A DNA stretch of 64,000 bases from Chryseobacterium sp. BLS98 (GTDB taxonomy: Bacteria; Bacteroidota; Bacteroidia; Flavobacteriales; Weeksellaceae), in NCBI RefSeq assembly GCF_001045445.1, contig NZ_LFNF01000002.1, positions 1,240,001 to 1,304,000 of the forward strand, read 5' to 3'. Under the pieces are notes generated by a model. That model had not been told where the DNA came from. It did not search any database and saw nothing but the letters and a program-made list of their open reading frames with translations. Below, piece by piece: positions 54,371 to 62,750 of the stretch. Numbering within the stretch: the first letter of the stretch is position 1; every line of letters starts with the position of its first letter. The position numbers and the translations under genes are program-made.

Positions 54371-54574
54371 ATGGCACATCCTAAGAGAAGACAGTCGTCC
54401 ACAAGAAGAGATAAGAGAAGAACTCATTATAAAGCAGTAGTTCCTCAATTAGCGAAAGATGCAACAACTGGTGAACTTCACCTTTATCACAGAGCTCACT
54501 GGCATGAAGGAAAACTTTACTACAGAGGTAAAGTAGTATTGGAAAAAGAAGTAGCAACTACAGAAGAAAACTAA
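54371..54574 (+). CDS. rpmF: 50S ribosomal protein L32
   Basis: 67 residues. It starts '[20 protein letters not shown]' and has '[20 protein letters not shown]'. No Cys is present, so it is the zinc-free form usual in Bacteroidota. The frame is open to 54329, but MAHPKRR is the conserved start. It is followed by a strong terminator. Confidence 0.97.
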   Translation: MAHPKRRQSSTRRDKRRTHYKAVVPQLAKDATTGELHLYHRAHWHEGKLYYRGKVVLEKEVATTEEN

Positions 54575-54610
54575 GAGTCGCTTTTCGCTGAAAAAGCCTC
54601 ATTTTAATAC

Positions 54611-54648
54611 AAAAACCGCCCAATTTTGATAAAATTAGGCGGTTTTTT
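54611..54648 (+). terminator. Terminator after rpmF
   Basis: A long stem, AAAACCGCC then AATTTT pairing with AAAATT and GGCGGTTTT, with one internal mismatch and a T-tail. Confidence 0.9.
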
Positions 54649-54649
54649 G

Positions 54650-54678
54650 TTGTTTTTTATGTTTTTTTGGTATCTTTG
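54650..54678 (+). promoter_or_regulatory. accB promoter
   Basis: TTG at 54650-54652 and TATCTTTG at 54671-54678, 18 bases apart; the ATG is 23 bases downstream. The -33 element sits at the edge of the rpmF terminator tail. Confidence 0.75.
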
Positions 54679-54701
54679 GAACAAAATCAAATATCAATTT
54701 T

Positions 54702-55190
54702 ATGGACATTAAAGACATACAAAATCTTATTAAGTTTGTATCTAAAGCTGAAGTTTCAGAAGTAAAATACAAAACTAAAGATTTCGAAATCACCATTAAA
54801 ACTCCATTAGCCGGAAGCGATGCAGTTTATGCGCAGCCAGCAGTGTACCACACAGCTCCTCAGGCTGCGGCAGCTCCAGCCCCTGCTCAGGCAGCATCTC
54901 CGGCAGCGGTTTCTGTTGAAAAAACGGAAGCAGCATCAGATGACAGCAAATATGTGGCGATCAAATCTCCAATGATCGGTACTTTCTACAGAAAACCATC
55001 TCCGGATAAAGACGTATTCGTGAATGTAGGTGACGAAATTTCTGCAGGAAAAGTAGTTTGCGTAATCGAAGCAATGAAATTATTCAACCAGATCGATTCT
55101 GAAATCAGCGGAAAAATCGTGAAGATTTTAGTAGACGATGCTACACCGGTAGAATACGATCAGCCTTTATTCTTAGTAGATCCATCTTAA
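54702..55190 (+). CDS. accB: Biotin carboxyl carrier protein of acetyl-CoA carboxylase
   Basis: 162 residues. The N-terminal 'MDIKDIQNLIKFVSKAEVSE' region is followed by an Ala/Pro-rich linker (45-85). The C-terminal biotinyl domain carries 'VIEAMKLFNQIDSEISGKIV', with the biotinylated Lys in EAMKL. It carries carboxyl groups between AccC and the carboxyltransferase in fatty acid synthesis. accC follows by 99 bases that contain short repeats. Confidence 0.96.
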   Translation: MDIKDIQNLIKFVSKAEVSEVKYKTKDFEITIKTPLAGSDAVYAQPAVYHTAPQAAAAPAPAQAASPAAVSVEKTEAASDDSKYVAIKSPMIGTFYRKPSPDKDVFVNVGDEISAGKVVCVIEAMKLFNQIDSEISGKIVKILVDDATPVEYDQPLFLVDPS

Positions 55191-55191
55191 T

Positions 55192-55224
55192 TTAGAAGTT
55201 AGATGTTAGACATTAGATGTTAGA
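55192..55224. repeat. Degenerate short tandem repeat (TTAGATGTTAGA type)
   Basis: Units such as GTTAGATGTTAGACATTAG lie just after the accB stop. Similar to 33478-33509. Confidence 0.6.
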
Positions 55225-55247
55225 CTTAATTCTGCATTCAAAATAAC

Positions 55248-55279
55248 ATTATCTAATTTTCAAATTATCTAATTTTCAA
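55248..55279. repeat. Perfect 16-bp tandem duplication before accC
   Basis: ATTATCTAATTTTCAA occurs twice without spacer, ending 10 bases before the accC ATG. Confidence 0.85.
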
Positions 55280-55289
55280 ATTGAAGAAG

Positions 55290-56645
55290 ATGTTCAAAAA
55301 AATATTAATAGCCAACCGTGGCGAAATTGCAATGCGTATTTTACGTACCTGCAAAGAAATGGGGATCAAAACTGTTGCCGTATACTCTACCGCAGACAAA
55401 GACAGTCTCCATGTAAGATTTGCTGATGAGGCAGTTTGTATAGGACCTGCTATGAGCAAAGATTCCTATCTTAAAATCCCTAATATTATAGCAGCAGCGG
55501 AAATTACCAATGCTGACGCTATTCATCCTGGTTATGGATTTTTATCTGAAAATGCCAACTTCTCAAGAATCTGTCAGAAAAATAACATCAAGTTCATTGG
55601 TGCTTCTCCTGAACAGATCGAAAGAATGGGTGATAAAGCAAATGCCAAAGCGACGATGAAGGCTGCAGGAGTACCATGTGTACCAGGTTCCGACGGATTG
55701 ATCGAATCTTACGAGCATGCTGTAAAAGTAGCTGAAGAAACAGGATATCCTGTTATGATCAAAGCTACTGCTGGTGGTGGTGGAAAAGGGATGAGAGCCG
55801 TATGGAAAGCCGAAGACCTTAAAGATCACTGGGAATCTGCCATTCAGGAAGCTGTAGCAGCTTTTGGAAACGGAGGGATGTATATGGAAAAACTGATTGA
55901 AGAGCCCAGACACATTGAAATCCAGGTAGCCGGAGACCAGTACGGAAAGGCATGTCATCTTTCTGAAAGAGACTGTTCTGTACAGAGAAGAAACCAGAAA
56001 CTGACTGAAGAAACTCCTTCTCCTTTCATGACTGACGAACTTCGTGAGAAAATGGGTGAAGCTGCTGTAAAAGCTGCTGAATTCATTGGATATGAAGGGG
56101 TGGGAACTATTGAATTCCTTGTAGACAAGCACAGAAATTTCTATTTCATGGAAATGAATACAAGAATCCAGGTAGAGCACCCTATTACCGAACAGGTAAT
56201 TGATTATGACCTGATCAGAGAACAGATTCTTCTTGCGGCAGGAACTCCTATTTCCGGAATCAACTATTACCCGAAATTACACTCAATCGAGTGCAGAATC
56301 AACGCTGAAGATCCTTATGCTGATTTCAGACCGTCTCCGGGAAAAATCACAGGATTAAATATTCCTGGTGGACACGGAGTAAGAGTGGATACTCACGTTT
56401 ATTCAGGATATACCATTCCTTCCAATTATGACTCTATGATCGCTAAGCTTATCACTACCGCTCAAACCCGTGAGGAAGCTATCGCTAAAATGAGACGTGC
56501 ACTGGAAGAATTCTACATTGAAGGTGTAAAAACAACGATTCCTTTCCACAGACAATTGATGGATAATGAAGATTATCTGTCAGGAAACTATACAACAAAA
56601 TTCATGGAGGATTTTGTAATGGACAAAAAATATGATAATCATTAA
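55290..56645 (+). CDS. accC: Acetyl-CoA carboxylase, biotin carboxylase subunit
   Basis: A 451-residue ATP-grasp enzyme that carboxylates biotin on AccB. '[20 protein letters not shown]' is the typical start, the glycine-rich ATP loop is '[20 protein letters not shown]', and catalytic motifs include '[20 protein letters not shown]'. The frame opens at TTG 55281, but ATG 55290 fits the family start. It is probably co-transcribed with accB. Confidence 0.97.
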   Translation: MFKKILIANRGEIAMRILRTCKEMGIKTVAVYSTADKDSLHVRFADEAVCIGPAMSKDSYLKIPNIIAAAEITNADAIHPGYGFLSENANFSRICQKNNIKFIGASPEQIERMGDKANAKATMKAAGVPCVPGSDGLIESYEHAVKVAEETGYPVMIKATAGGGGKGMRAVWKAEDLKDHWESAIQEAVAAFGNGGMYMEKLIEEPRHIEIQVAGDQYGKACHLSERDCSVQRRNQKLTEETPSPFMTDELREKMGEAAVKAAEFIGYEGVGTIEFLVDKHRNFYFMEMNTRIQVEHPITEQVIDYDLIREQILLAAGTPISGINYYPKLHSIECRINAEDPYADFRPSPGKITGLNIPGGHGVRVDTHVYSGYTIPSNYDSMIAKLITTAQTREEAIAKMRRALEEFYIEGVKTTIPFHRQLMDNEDYLSGNYTTKFMEDFVMDKKYDNH

Positions 56646-56666
56646 GATTATTTACAGATACATTTT

Positions 56667-56697
56667 AAACTGCCTCATTCCGGGGCAGTTTTTTTAT
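56667..56697 (+). terminator. Terminator after accC
   Basis: An 8-bp stem, AAACTGCC with GGCAGTTT, then a T run. Confidence 0.88.
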
Positions 56698-56886
56698 TTC
56701 AAAATCCGGTTCAGCTTCTATAAAAACGTTGAATCTCCCTGCTTATCGGAAGTAATCATTTCTTAATATTAAATTCTATAATCCATTGATTACCAACCAA
56801 TAATTTGCCTAACAATTGTTAGTCGAAGAATTACTACATTTTTTAAAATTTTTCCAAAAACTTTTTTCTGATAACATAATTACTTC

Positions 56887-56894
56887 TATTTTTG
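56887..56894 (+). promoter_or_regulatory. -7 box (TATTTTTG) for the TssD-like gene
   Basis: TAnnTTTG, 50 bases before ATG 56945. The gene is therefore probably transcribed alone. Confidence 0.6.
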
Positions 56895-56944
56895 GTGATA
56901 TAAACAACAAATCACAAAATATTAACAATTAAAATTTACTAATC

Positions 56945-57352
56945 ATGGCAGAAAGAAATTCAAGAGGAATTTTAAAATTCAACGGCGGTGAGGGGCAAAA
57001 GTTATTAAAGCTTAACTACAGTGTATCCCGTTCTACAGATGTATCAGGAAGAGTAGCATCAGATCCTTCCAATGCACTCATCAAAATCACAGTGGAAGCT
57101 ACAGAAAAATCAGATATTCTGGAAAGCCTTCTTAACGGAAAATACAAGCCTACAACCGGAGAAGTTACCTTCAATAAGTCTCACGAAGAAGGAACACTGA
57201 CTACTTTGAAATGGGAAAACGGATATGTAATCCAGCATGAAGTAGACTTCGACGCAGTAGATGATAACAGCATGTACATCACTTTTGTTGTGAGTGCAGA
57301 ACAAATTGATCTTGGTAATTCTTCATACAGAGGAGAATGGCCTTCATCTTAA
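56945..57352 (+). CDS. Hcp/TssD-like protein (type VI tube family), orphan
   Basis: A 135-residue beta-rich protein resembling the Bacteroidota TssD (Hcp) tube protein. Features recalled from that family are 'LKLNYSVSRSTDVSGRVASD', 'IKITVEATEKSDILESLLNG', 'TLTTLKWENGYVIQHEVDFD' and the ending 'GNSSYRGEWPSS'. No signal peptide, which fits type VI tube subunits. None of the other T6SS genes (tssB, tssC, tssF, tssG, tssH, tssK) is in this window. It may be an unlinked T6SS tube or effector carrier, or a relative with another role. Family assignment is from memory of the pattern and needs a profile search. Confidence 0.65.
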   Translation: MAERNSRGILKFNGGEGQKLLKLNYSVSRSTDVSGRVASDPSNALIKITVEATEKSDILESLLNGKYKPTTGEVTFNKSHEEGTLTTLKWENGYVIQHEVDFDAVDDNSMYITFVVSAEQIDLGNSSYRGEWPSS

Positions 57353-57381
57353 GATCGTAATTTCTATTCAAAAAATAACAA

Positions 57382-57426
57382 CAGGCAGAATGGTAACCCG
57401 CATTGAAGGATACTGTTCTGCTTTTT
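57382..57426 (+). terminator. Possible terminator after the TssD-like gene
   Basis: A GGCAGAA / TTCTGCT stem with one G-T pair and a long loop, followed by six T. Confidence 0.55.
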
Positions 57427-57605
57427 TGCTGTAATAACTATATTTATTATCTCATACAAAGGCTAACCTGAAAGATATAAAACCTATTCTACCTTATCAG
57501 GAAAAGAAATATTTTCTAAAACGTTTCAATCCGTCCCTAAAATACACTTTAAATACTTCCCCGTACCCTATTATGTTTTTGTTCATGCATCTCATTAATA
57601 ATGCT

Positions 57606-57613
57606 TAAATTTG
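57606..57613 (+). promoter_or_regulatory. rocD -7 box (TAAATTTG)
   Basis: TAnnTTTG, 16 bases before ATG 57630. A TTTG at 57578-57581 is 24 bases upstream, slightly long for a -33. Confidence 0.5.
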
Positions 57614-57629
57614 TCAAAAACCAAAACAT

Positions 57630-58877
57630 ATGTCAACAGCAGCAACAGCAAAAAATTCACAGTATTTTATTGACCTTGAAGACCAGTACGGAGCGCACAA
57701 CTATCATCCTCTTCCAGTAGTTCTGGACCGTGGAGAAGGTGTTTTTGTATGGGATGTGGAAGGCAAAAAATATTATGATTTCCTTTCCGCTTACTCTGCT
57801 GTGAACCAGGGGCATTCTCACCCCAAAATTGTGTCAGCGTTGGTAGAACAGGCTCAGAAACTGGCCCTTACTTCACGGGCATTTTACAATTCGAAACTGG
57901 GAGAATATGAGCAGAAAATCACTACTCTTTTCGGATTTGATAAGGTACTCCCTATGAATTCCGGAGCCGAAGCCGTAGAAACTGCCGTAAAATTAGCCAG
58001 AAAATGGAGCTATGAAGTGAAAGGAATTTCAGAAAACGCAGCCAAAATTATCGTTTGCGAAAACAATTTCCACGGAAGAACCACCACTATTGTTTCTTTC
58101 TCAAATGATCCTGATGCCAATCAGAATTACGGACCTTTCACACCGGGATTTATAAAAATTCCTTACAATGATATCCAGGCACTGGAAGATGTGCTGAACA
58201 GTGAGGCAGGAAACATTGCAGCATTCCTGGTAGAACCTATTCAGGGTGAAGCCGGTGTTTATGTTCCGGACGAAGGTTTCCTTAAAAATGCATCTGAACT
58301 ATGCAGAAAACATAACGTACTGTTTATTGCAGATGAAGTTCAGACCGGTATTGCGAGAACAGGACAACTGATCGCCTGCCATCATGAGAACGTGCAGCCA
58401 GATATCCTGATCTTAGGAAAAGCGCTTTCAGGAGGAATGTATCCCGTATCCGCAGTATTGGCCAATGACAACATCATGAATGTGATCAAGCCGGGACAAC
58501 ACGGCTCTACATTCGGAGGAAATCCTATTGCCTGTGCAGTGGCAATGGCTGCCCTGGATGTAGTTGAAGACGAAAAACTATCCGAAAGAGCAGAAGAGCT
58601 GGGTAAGCTTTTCAGAGCCGAAATTGAAAAAATCATTGACAAAAGCAATCTAATTACCAAAGTGAGAGGAAAAGGTCTTTTAAATGCTATCTTAATTAAT
58701 GATACTCCGGACAGCTCTACGGCATGGGACTTATGCTTAAAGTTGAAAGAAAATGGTCTTCTTGCCAAGCCTACCCATGGAAATATCATCAGATTGGCAC
58801 CTCCTTTGGTGATTACAGAAGAGCAGCTGTTAGACTGCGTCAAAATCATTGAAAAAACTATTACAGAATTTCATTAA
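57630..58877 (+). CDS. rocD: Ornithine--oxo-acid transaminase
   Basis: A 415-residue class III PLP aminotransferase that converts ornithine to glutamate semialdehyde. Motifs: '[20 protein letters not shown]' at the N-terminus, '[20 protein letters not shown]' (PLP phosphate site), '[20 protein letters not shown]' (Asp pairing with PLP) and the Schiff-base Lys in '[20 protein letters not shown]'. It shares one base with the next gene, a glycosyltransferase of unrelated function. Confidence 0.95.
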   Translation: MSTAATAKNSQYFIDLEDQYGAHNYHPLPVVLDRGEGVFVWDVEGKKYYDFLSAYSAVNQGHSHPKIVSALVEQAQKLALTSRAFYNSKLGEYEQKITTLFGFDKVLPMNSGAEAVETAVKLARKWSYEVKGISENAAKIIVCENNFHGRTTTIVSFSNDPDANQNYGPFTPGFIKIPYNDIQALEDVLNSEAGNIAAFLVEPIQGEAGVYVPDEGFLKNASELCRKHNVLFIADEVQTGIARTGQLIACHHENVQPDILILGKALSGGMYPVSAVLANDNIMNVIKPGQHGSTFGGNPIACAVAMAALDVVEDEKLSERAEELGKLFRAEIEKIIDKSNLITKVRGKGLLNAILINDTPDSSTAWDLCLKLKENGLLAKPTHGNIIRLAPPLVITEEQLLDCVKIIEKTITEFH

Positions 58878-59632
58878 TGAAGTTATCAGTCTGTTATATT
58901 GTTTTAAATGGGGAAAGAATCATTGAGAAAAGTATCAGGAGCATCAATGAGATAGCCGATGAGATTATTGTCGTTGATTCTTTTTCCACAGACAAAACCG
59001 AAGAGATCTGTACCGGGTTTCCAAAGGTAAAATTTATTCAAAAAAAATTTCTCGGCTTCGGCTGTCAGAAAAACTATACCCTGTCTGAAGCTTCGGGAGA
59101 ATGGATTCTGTTCCTGGATTCCGATGAAGTTCCGGATCTGAAGGCAGTAGATGCCATTAAGGAAATATTGAACAATCCGAGCCCTCCTTATAACGTTTAT
59201 GAAATCCACTTCAACAATATCCTGTTGAAAAAAACCATCAAATATGGCGGATGGGGAGACGTATGGAGAGAAAGGTTTTTTAAAAAAGGACATGGAAAAT
59301 ACACTGACGACCTGGTACATGAATGCTTTATAACACAAGATAAAAAGGGAAAACTGCCCGGAAATATAGATCATTATACTTATAAAAGTATTGCCCATCA
59401 TATTGAAAAAATCAACAGCTATACACAGCTGATGGCTGAGAAAAAAGTTTCCAATGGCAAGTCTGTATCTATTTTAAAGATTATTTTTTCGCCATTTTAT
59501 GATTTTATGAAAACTTATTTTTTCAAGTTTGGCTTTCTTGATGGCGTTGCAGGATTCTATATTTCTATTACCGGAGCATTTTACACTTTCCTGAAATACA
59601 TAAAGATCAACGAGATTCTCAAACTCAAATAA
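58877..59632 (+). CDS. Glycosyltransferase family 2, WaaE/KdtX-like
   Basis: 251 residues, GT-A fold. 'LSVCYIVLNGERIIEKSIRS' and 'EIIVVDSFSTDKTEEICTGF' at the N-terminus, then 'WILFLDSDEVPDLKAVDAIK' with the metal-binding acidic motif. A hydrophobic C-terminal stretch (about 200-245) may anchor it to the membrane. Relatives add core sugars to lipooligosaccharide. It overlaps rocD by one base. Confidence 0.9.
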   Translation: MKLSVCYIVLNGERIIEKSIRSINEIADEIIVVDSFSTDKTEEICTGFPKVKFIQKKFLGFGCQKNYTLSEASGEWILFLDSDEVPDLKAVDAIKEILNNPSPPYNVYEIHFNNILLKKTIKYGGWGDVWRERFFKKGHGKYTDDLVHECFITQDKKGKLPGNIDHYTYKSIAHHIEKINSYTQLMAEKKVSNGKSVSILKIIFSPFYDFMKTYFFKFGFLDGVAGFYISITGAFYTFLKYIKINEILKLK

Positions 59633-59651
59633 TTTTTATATTGAAATACAA

Positions 59652-59680
59652 TAGCCGGGCTGCACGCTTCCGGCTTTATT
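59652..59680 (+). terminator. Possible terminator after the GT2 gene
   Basis: A 6-bp stem AGCCGG with CCGGCT, an 11-base loop, and a T-rich tail. Confidence 0.7.
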
Positions 59681-59759
59681 TTTATTTGCAACACAGATAT
59701 ATTCAGAGGCTTAAACATTATTTTAATCTTTTTTTAAGCTCAGGCATCTGATATTTAAT

Positions 59760-59767
59760 TATTTTTG
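59760..59767 (+). promoter_or_regulatory. -7 box (TATTTTTG) for the polysaccharide deacetylase gene
   Basis: The box overlaps the TTG at 59765 that opens the longest frame. The real start is therefore downstream, at ATG 59897, leaving a leader of about 120 bases. Confidence 0.5.
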
Positions 59768-59896
59768 AAGGTTGTAACAGATCTCTTTTTTTGTAGACTT
59801 ATCAACATAAATCAGCTATTCAATTTTAAAAACATTGGAATTATTATAAACCGTAAGATCATTATAGAACATACGTTTTATAAAATTCAGATAACC

Positions 59897-60640
59897 ATGC
59901 TTAGATTCATTAAAAGGACGCTAGGATTTTCAAAAACAGAAAGTGTCCGTATTCTCATGTATCATAAAGTACTGCCGGAGAAAGAAATTCCGGACAGAGA
60001 TCTTCTTACTGTGTCAGCAGAAAAGCTTGAGAGCCAGTTTAAATACATTAAAAGCAATTACAATACTTTATTTTTTAATGATCTGAATACCAGCAGCCAG
60101 CTGATGCATAAACTCATCCTGACATTTGATGACGGTTATCTCAATAACCTCCAATACCTGATTCCCTTACTGGAAAAGTATAAGCTGAAAGCCACGATTT
60201 TCGTTCCAACTGAGCTTATCGAGAAAAGTGAAACTGAAGAAAACCGCCAGTTGATGACCTTTGACGAGATTAAATCCCTTAATCCCGAACTGGTGGAAAT
60301 AGCCCTGCACAGCCACGCCCACAAGAATTATTCGCAAATCTCTTTACAGGAAGCGGCAGACGATCTGCATAAAAACATCCGTACCCTGGAAGAAAAAGCG
60401 ATACCTTTTACAAAGGTACTCGCCTATCCTTACGGTAAATTTCCCAAAAAGGGTAAGGAGAAAAAAGAATTTTTCTCTATCCTTGAAAATGCAGGAATTA
60501 CTTCTGCAGTACGTATCGGTAACAATATTGCCTATTATCCGTGGAAAAATAAATTTGAAATCAAAAGGATTGATATCAAAGGAGGTGACAGTTTCAATGT
60601 ATTTAAGTGGAAACTGAAGCTCGGAAAAATTAAACTTTAA
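59897..60640 (+). CDS. Polysaccharide deacetylase family protein
   Basis: 247 residues of the NodB-homology (carbohydrate esterase 4) type. 'ILTFDDGYLNNLQYLIPLLE' holds the catalytic Asp-Asp and 'EIALHSHAHKNYSQISLQEA' the metal-binding His motif. It deacetylates N-acetylated sugars or acts on related surface glycans. No signal peptide is clear. The start was moved from 59765 to ATG 59897 ('MLRFIKRTLGFSKTESVRIL'). Convergent with the next glycosyltransferase, with which it overlaps by four bases. Confidence 0.88.
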   Translation: MLRFIKRTLGFSKTESVRILMYHKVLPEKEIPDRDLLTVSAEKLESQFKYIKSNYNTLFFNDLNTSSQLMHKLILTFDDGYLNNLQYLIPLLEKYKLKATIFVPTELIEKSETEENRQLMTFDEIKSLNPELVEIALHSHAHKNYSQISLQEAADDLHKNIRTLEEKAIPFTKVLAYPYGKFPKKGKEKKEFFSILENAGITSAVRIGNNIAYYPWKNKFEIKRIDIKGGDSFNVFKWKLKLGKIKL

Positions 60641-61716
60641 TTCAGCAGCTCGCTGTAAAGTTTTTCATAAGCAGCGGCCATTTCAAGATATCCGAATTTT
60701 ATTGCTCTTTCTTTTAACTTTAAGGCATATTCTTCTTTTCCGGAGCCATAAAGCTGCATCCCCGATGCATAAACCTGCTGCATATCCTCTGCCGAAAAAT
60801 TATCAAAATAGAAAGCCAGATCTCCTCCAATTTCAGGGAGACTCGTTAGATTACTCAGAAAAACAGGCTTTCCAAAATACATTGCTTCTACAGGAGGAAT
60901 TCCAAAACCCTCTGCCAGTGAAGGATGACAGTAGGACTCACAATGCTCCAGAAGAAAGTACTTTTCATTATTATCTACATTTTCCAAAATATGCACTCTC
61001 CCCTCCAGCCCGAGTGTTCTGATTTTTTCTAAAAACTGTTCTTTATAGGCAGATTTTACAGATGAAGTGATCAATACAAGATCTCTGTCGTTTTTTGAGA
61101 TAAGATCCAGGAGCACTTCCTGATTCTTTTTTGGGAAAAGGACCCCGATATTCAGAATGTATTTCTTGCCGATGAAATTATAAGGGCTGCAGGAACTGAA
61201 TCCTGTAGTGTCAGGAAAGATGAGTCCGTTATAGATCACTTCAATTTTAACATTGTTTTTCAGCTTGAAAAGTCCCTTGTTTTTAAGAAAATCATCTTTC
61301 ACAAACTCTGATATGCAGACTATTGCATCCGCGTTCCCGATATTCTTCTGAACGAGCTTTTTACTTTTATTCACTTTTTGTTCCGAACTGTTATCGTGTA
61401 AGAAATTAAGATCGTGAAGCGTTACCACTTTTTTCTGTTCTTTTCTTACAGTATGAAAATATTCGGAAAGCTGATGAGTGGTATGAATGAGTGAAAAAGG
61501 GCTGGTATTGATCGGAAATTTCTTTTGCCAGAACTTCCAGCCGATAATATTAAATTTTTTTTTTGTCCGTGGAATATTTTTTTTCGGACCATAAAAAGTG
61601 TAGTCAAAACCAGAGGCTTTTTCGTCCAGACCCTTTATTAATGAAACACATACGTTGGCAATTCCCGACTTCGGGTACTTTAATCTTTCGGCATCAATAA
61701 GAATTTTCTTTTGCAT
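60637..61716 (-). CDS. Glycosyltransferase family 4-type
   Basis: 359 residues, GT-B fold. 'RLKYPKSGIANVCVSLIKGL' at the N-terminus and the donor-binding motif 'CHPSLAEGFGIPPVEAMYFG' near the C-terminus (retaining GT4 type). Cytoplasmic, probably acting on lipooligosaccharide or capsule. The frame runs to a TTG at 61737 and an ATG at 61734, but a TATTTTTG box ends at 61735, so ATG 61716 ('MQKKILIDAER') is the likely start. Confidence 0.88.
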   Translation of the reverse strand: MQKKILIDAERLKYPKSGIANVCVSLIKGLDEKASGFDYTFYGPKKNIPRTKKKFNIIGWKFWQKKFPINTSPFSLIHTTHQLSEYFHTVRKEQKKVVTLHDLNFLHDNSSEQKVNKSKKLVQKNIGNADAIVCISEFVKDDFLKNKGLFKLKNNVKIEVIYNGLIFPDTTGFSSCSPYNFIGKKYILNIGVLFPKKNQEVLLDLISKNDRDLVLITSSVKSAYKEQFLEKIRTLGLEGRVHILENVDNNEKYFLLEHCESYCHPSLAEGFGIPPVEAMYFGKPVFLSNLTSLPEIGGDLAFYFDNFSAEDMQQVYASGMQLYGSGKEEYALKLKERAIKFGYLEMAAAYEKLYSELLN

Positions 61717-61734
61717 TCCACTCAGGGTTTTCAT

Positions 61735-61742
61735 CAAAAATA
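61735..61742 (-). promoter_or_regulatory. -7 box (TATTTTTG) for the GT4 gene at 60637
   Basis: The box directly abuts ATG 61734. The expected transcription start lies between that ATG and ATG 61716, which decides the start in favour of 61716. Confidence 0.55.
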
Positions 61743-61763
61743 TAAATTTAATTATGAAATTTT

Positions 61764-61771
61764 TATTTTTG
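61764..61771 (+). promoter_or_regulatory. -7 box (TATTTTTG) four bases from the start at 61776
   Basis: TAnnTTTG with only four bases between the box and the ATG, suggesting a leaderless mRNA. Confidence 0.6.
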
Positions 61772-61775
61772 CAGT

Positions 61776-62750
61776 ATGAAAATTTGTTTAATCAGCTTCG
61801 ATTTCTGGCATTATGATGAACACATAGTGGAAAAACTGAGTGATAAAGGCATTGAGGCATGCCATATCAACATCGGAGCCTTTACCCATAAAAACACTGG
61901 TGAGCGTATAAAAAACACTTTCAGCAAAATTTTTCTGGGCAAAAACCCGAAACATCACAAAAGACAAAGTTTCATACTGGAATCTCTGGAAAAAATCGGA
62001 AAACAGGATCAGATCCTGGTCATCAATCCTGAAGCTATTGAGGAAAACATCCATCAGAAGATCAGAGAATATGCAGACCGGAATATTGCCTATCTTTATG
62101 ACAGCATGGCCAGAAACCCCGCCACGCACCTTCATTATTTTGATACCATATTCTCCTTTGATGATAATGATGTGAAAAATTTCGGTTTCGAAAAGATCAC
62201 CAACTACAACTACCTCGATCATATTCCTGCCGAAAAGCAGCATCCCAAGCTTGATCTGTTCTACATTACATCCTATGATAAAAAAAGACTCTCTGCTTTA
62301 AATACGTTAATCAACAGATTGCTTCCTCTTAAAATAAAATTTGAGGTATATATGGTAGGCAAAAAAGGCTGGAAAAACAAACTGAACCAGATCATTGATC
62401 CCAAAAATATCGATATTTTAAAGTTCGGAAGAAAAAAAATACCTCATCATGCATTGCCTGACTATTATAAGAATACCAAAGTCATTCTTGACCTGATGCG
62501 TGCGAACCAGACCGGGCTCAGTTTCAGGATATTTGAAGCTATGGCGCTGGAAAAGAAAATCATCACAGACAATTCTACGATCAAAACGTATGATTTTTAC
62601 AATCCTAATAATATTCTGGTTCTGGATAAAAATTTCCGTAATGTAAACAAAGATTTTTTCAATACACCATACGAAAAACTGCCTGAAGAAGTTTATAATA
62701 AGTATACACTTGATCATTGGGTGAACACGGTATTTAAACTGAATTCATGA
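61776..62750 (+). CDS. Glycosyltransferase-like protein (GT-B type)
   Basis: 324 residues. The start 'MKICLISFDFWHYDEHIVEK' and a C-terminal donor-type region ('TGLSFRIFEAMALEKKIITD' then 'NSTIKTYDFYNPNNILVLD') resemble CgeB-like or LPS-core glycosyltransferases. No clear signal peptide. The last four bases overlap the next gene (ATGA), so the two are coupled and likely act in the same glycan pathway. The exact sugar is unknown. Confidence 0.8.
   Translation: MKICLISFDFWHYDEHIVEKLSDKGIEACHINIGAFTHKNTGERIKNTFSKIFLGKNPKHHKRQSFILESLEKIGKQDQILVINPEAIEENIHQKIREYADRNIAYLYDSMARNPATHLHYFDTIFSFDDNDVKNFGFEKITNYNYLDHIPAEKQHPKLDLFYITSYDKKRLSALNTLINRLLPLKIKFEVYMVGKKGWKNKLNQIIDPKNIDILKFGRKKIPHHALPDYYKNTKVILDLMRANQTGLSFRIFEAMALEKKIITDNSTIKTYDFYNPNNILVLDKNFRNVNKDFFNTPYEKLPEEVYNKYTLDHWVNTVFKLNS

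Noticed and set aside
55563..56180. 205-codon open frame antisense to accC
   Set aside because: It is the antisense shadow of a conserved enzyme; its residue content (Phe/Ser/His-rich) is typical of such shadows.
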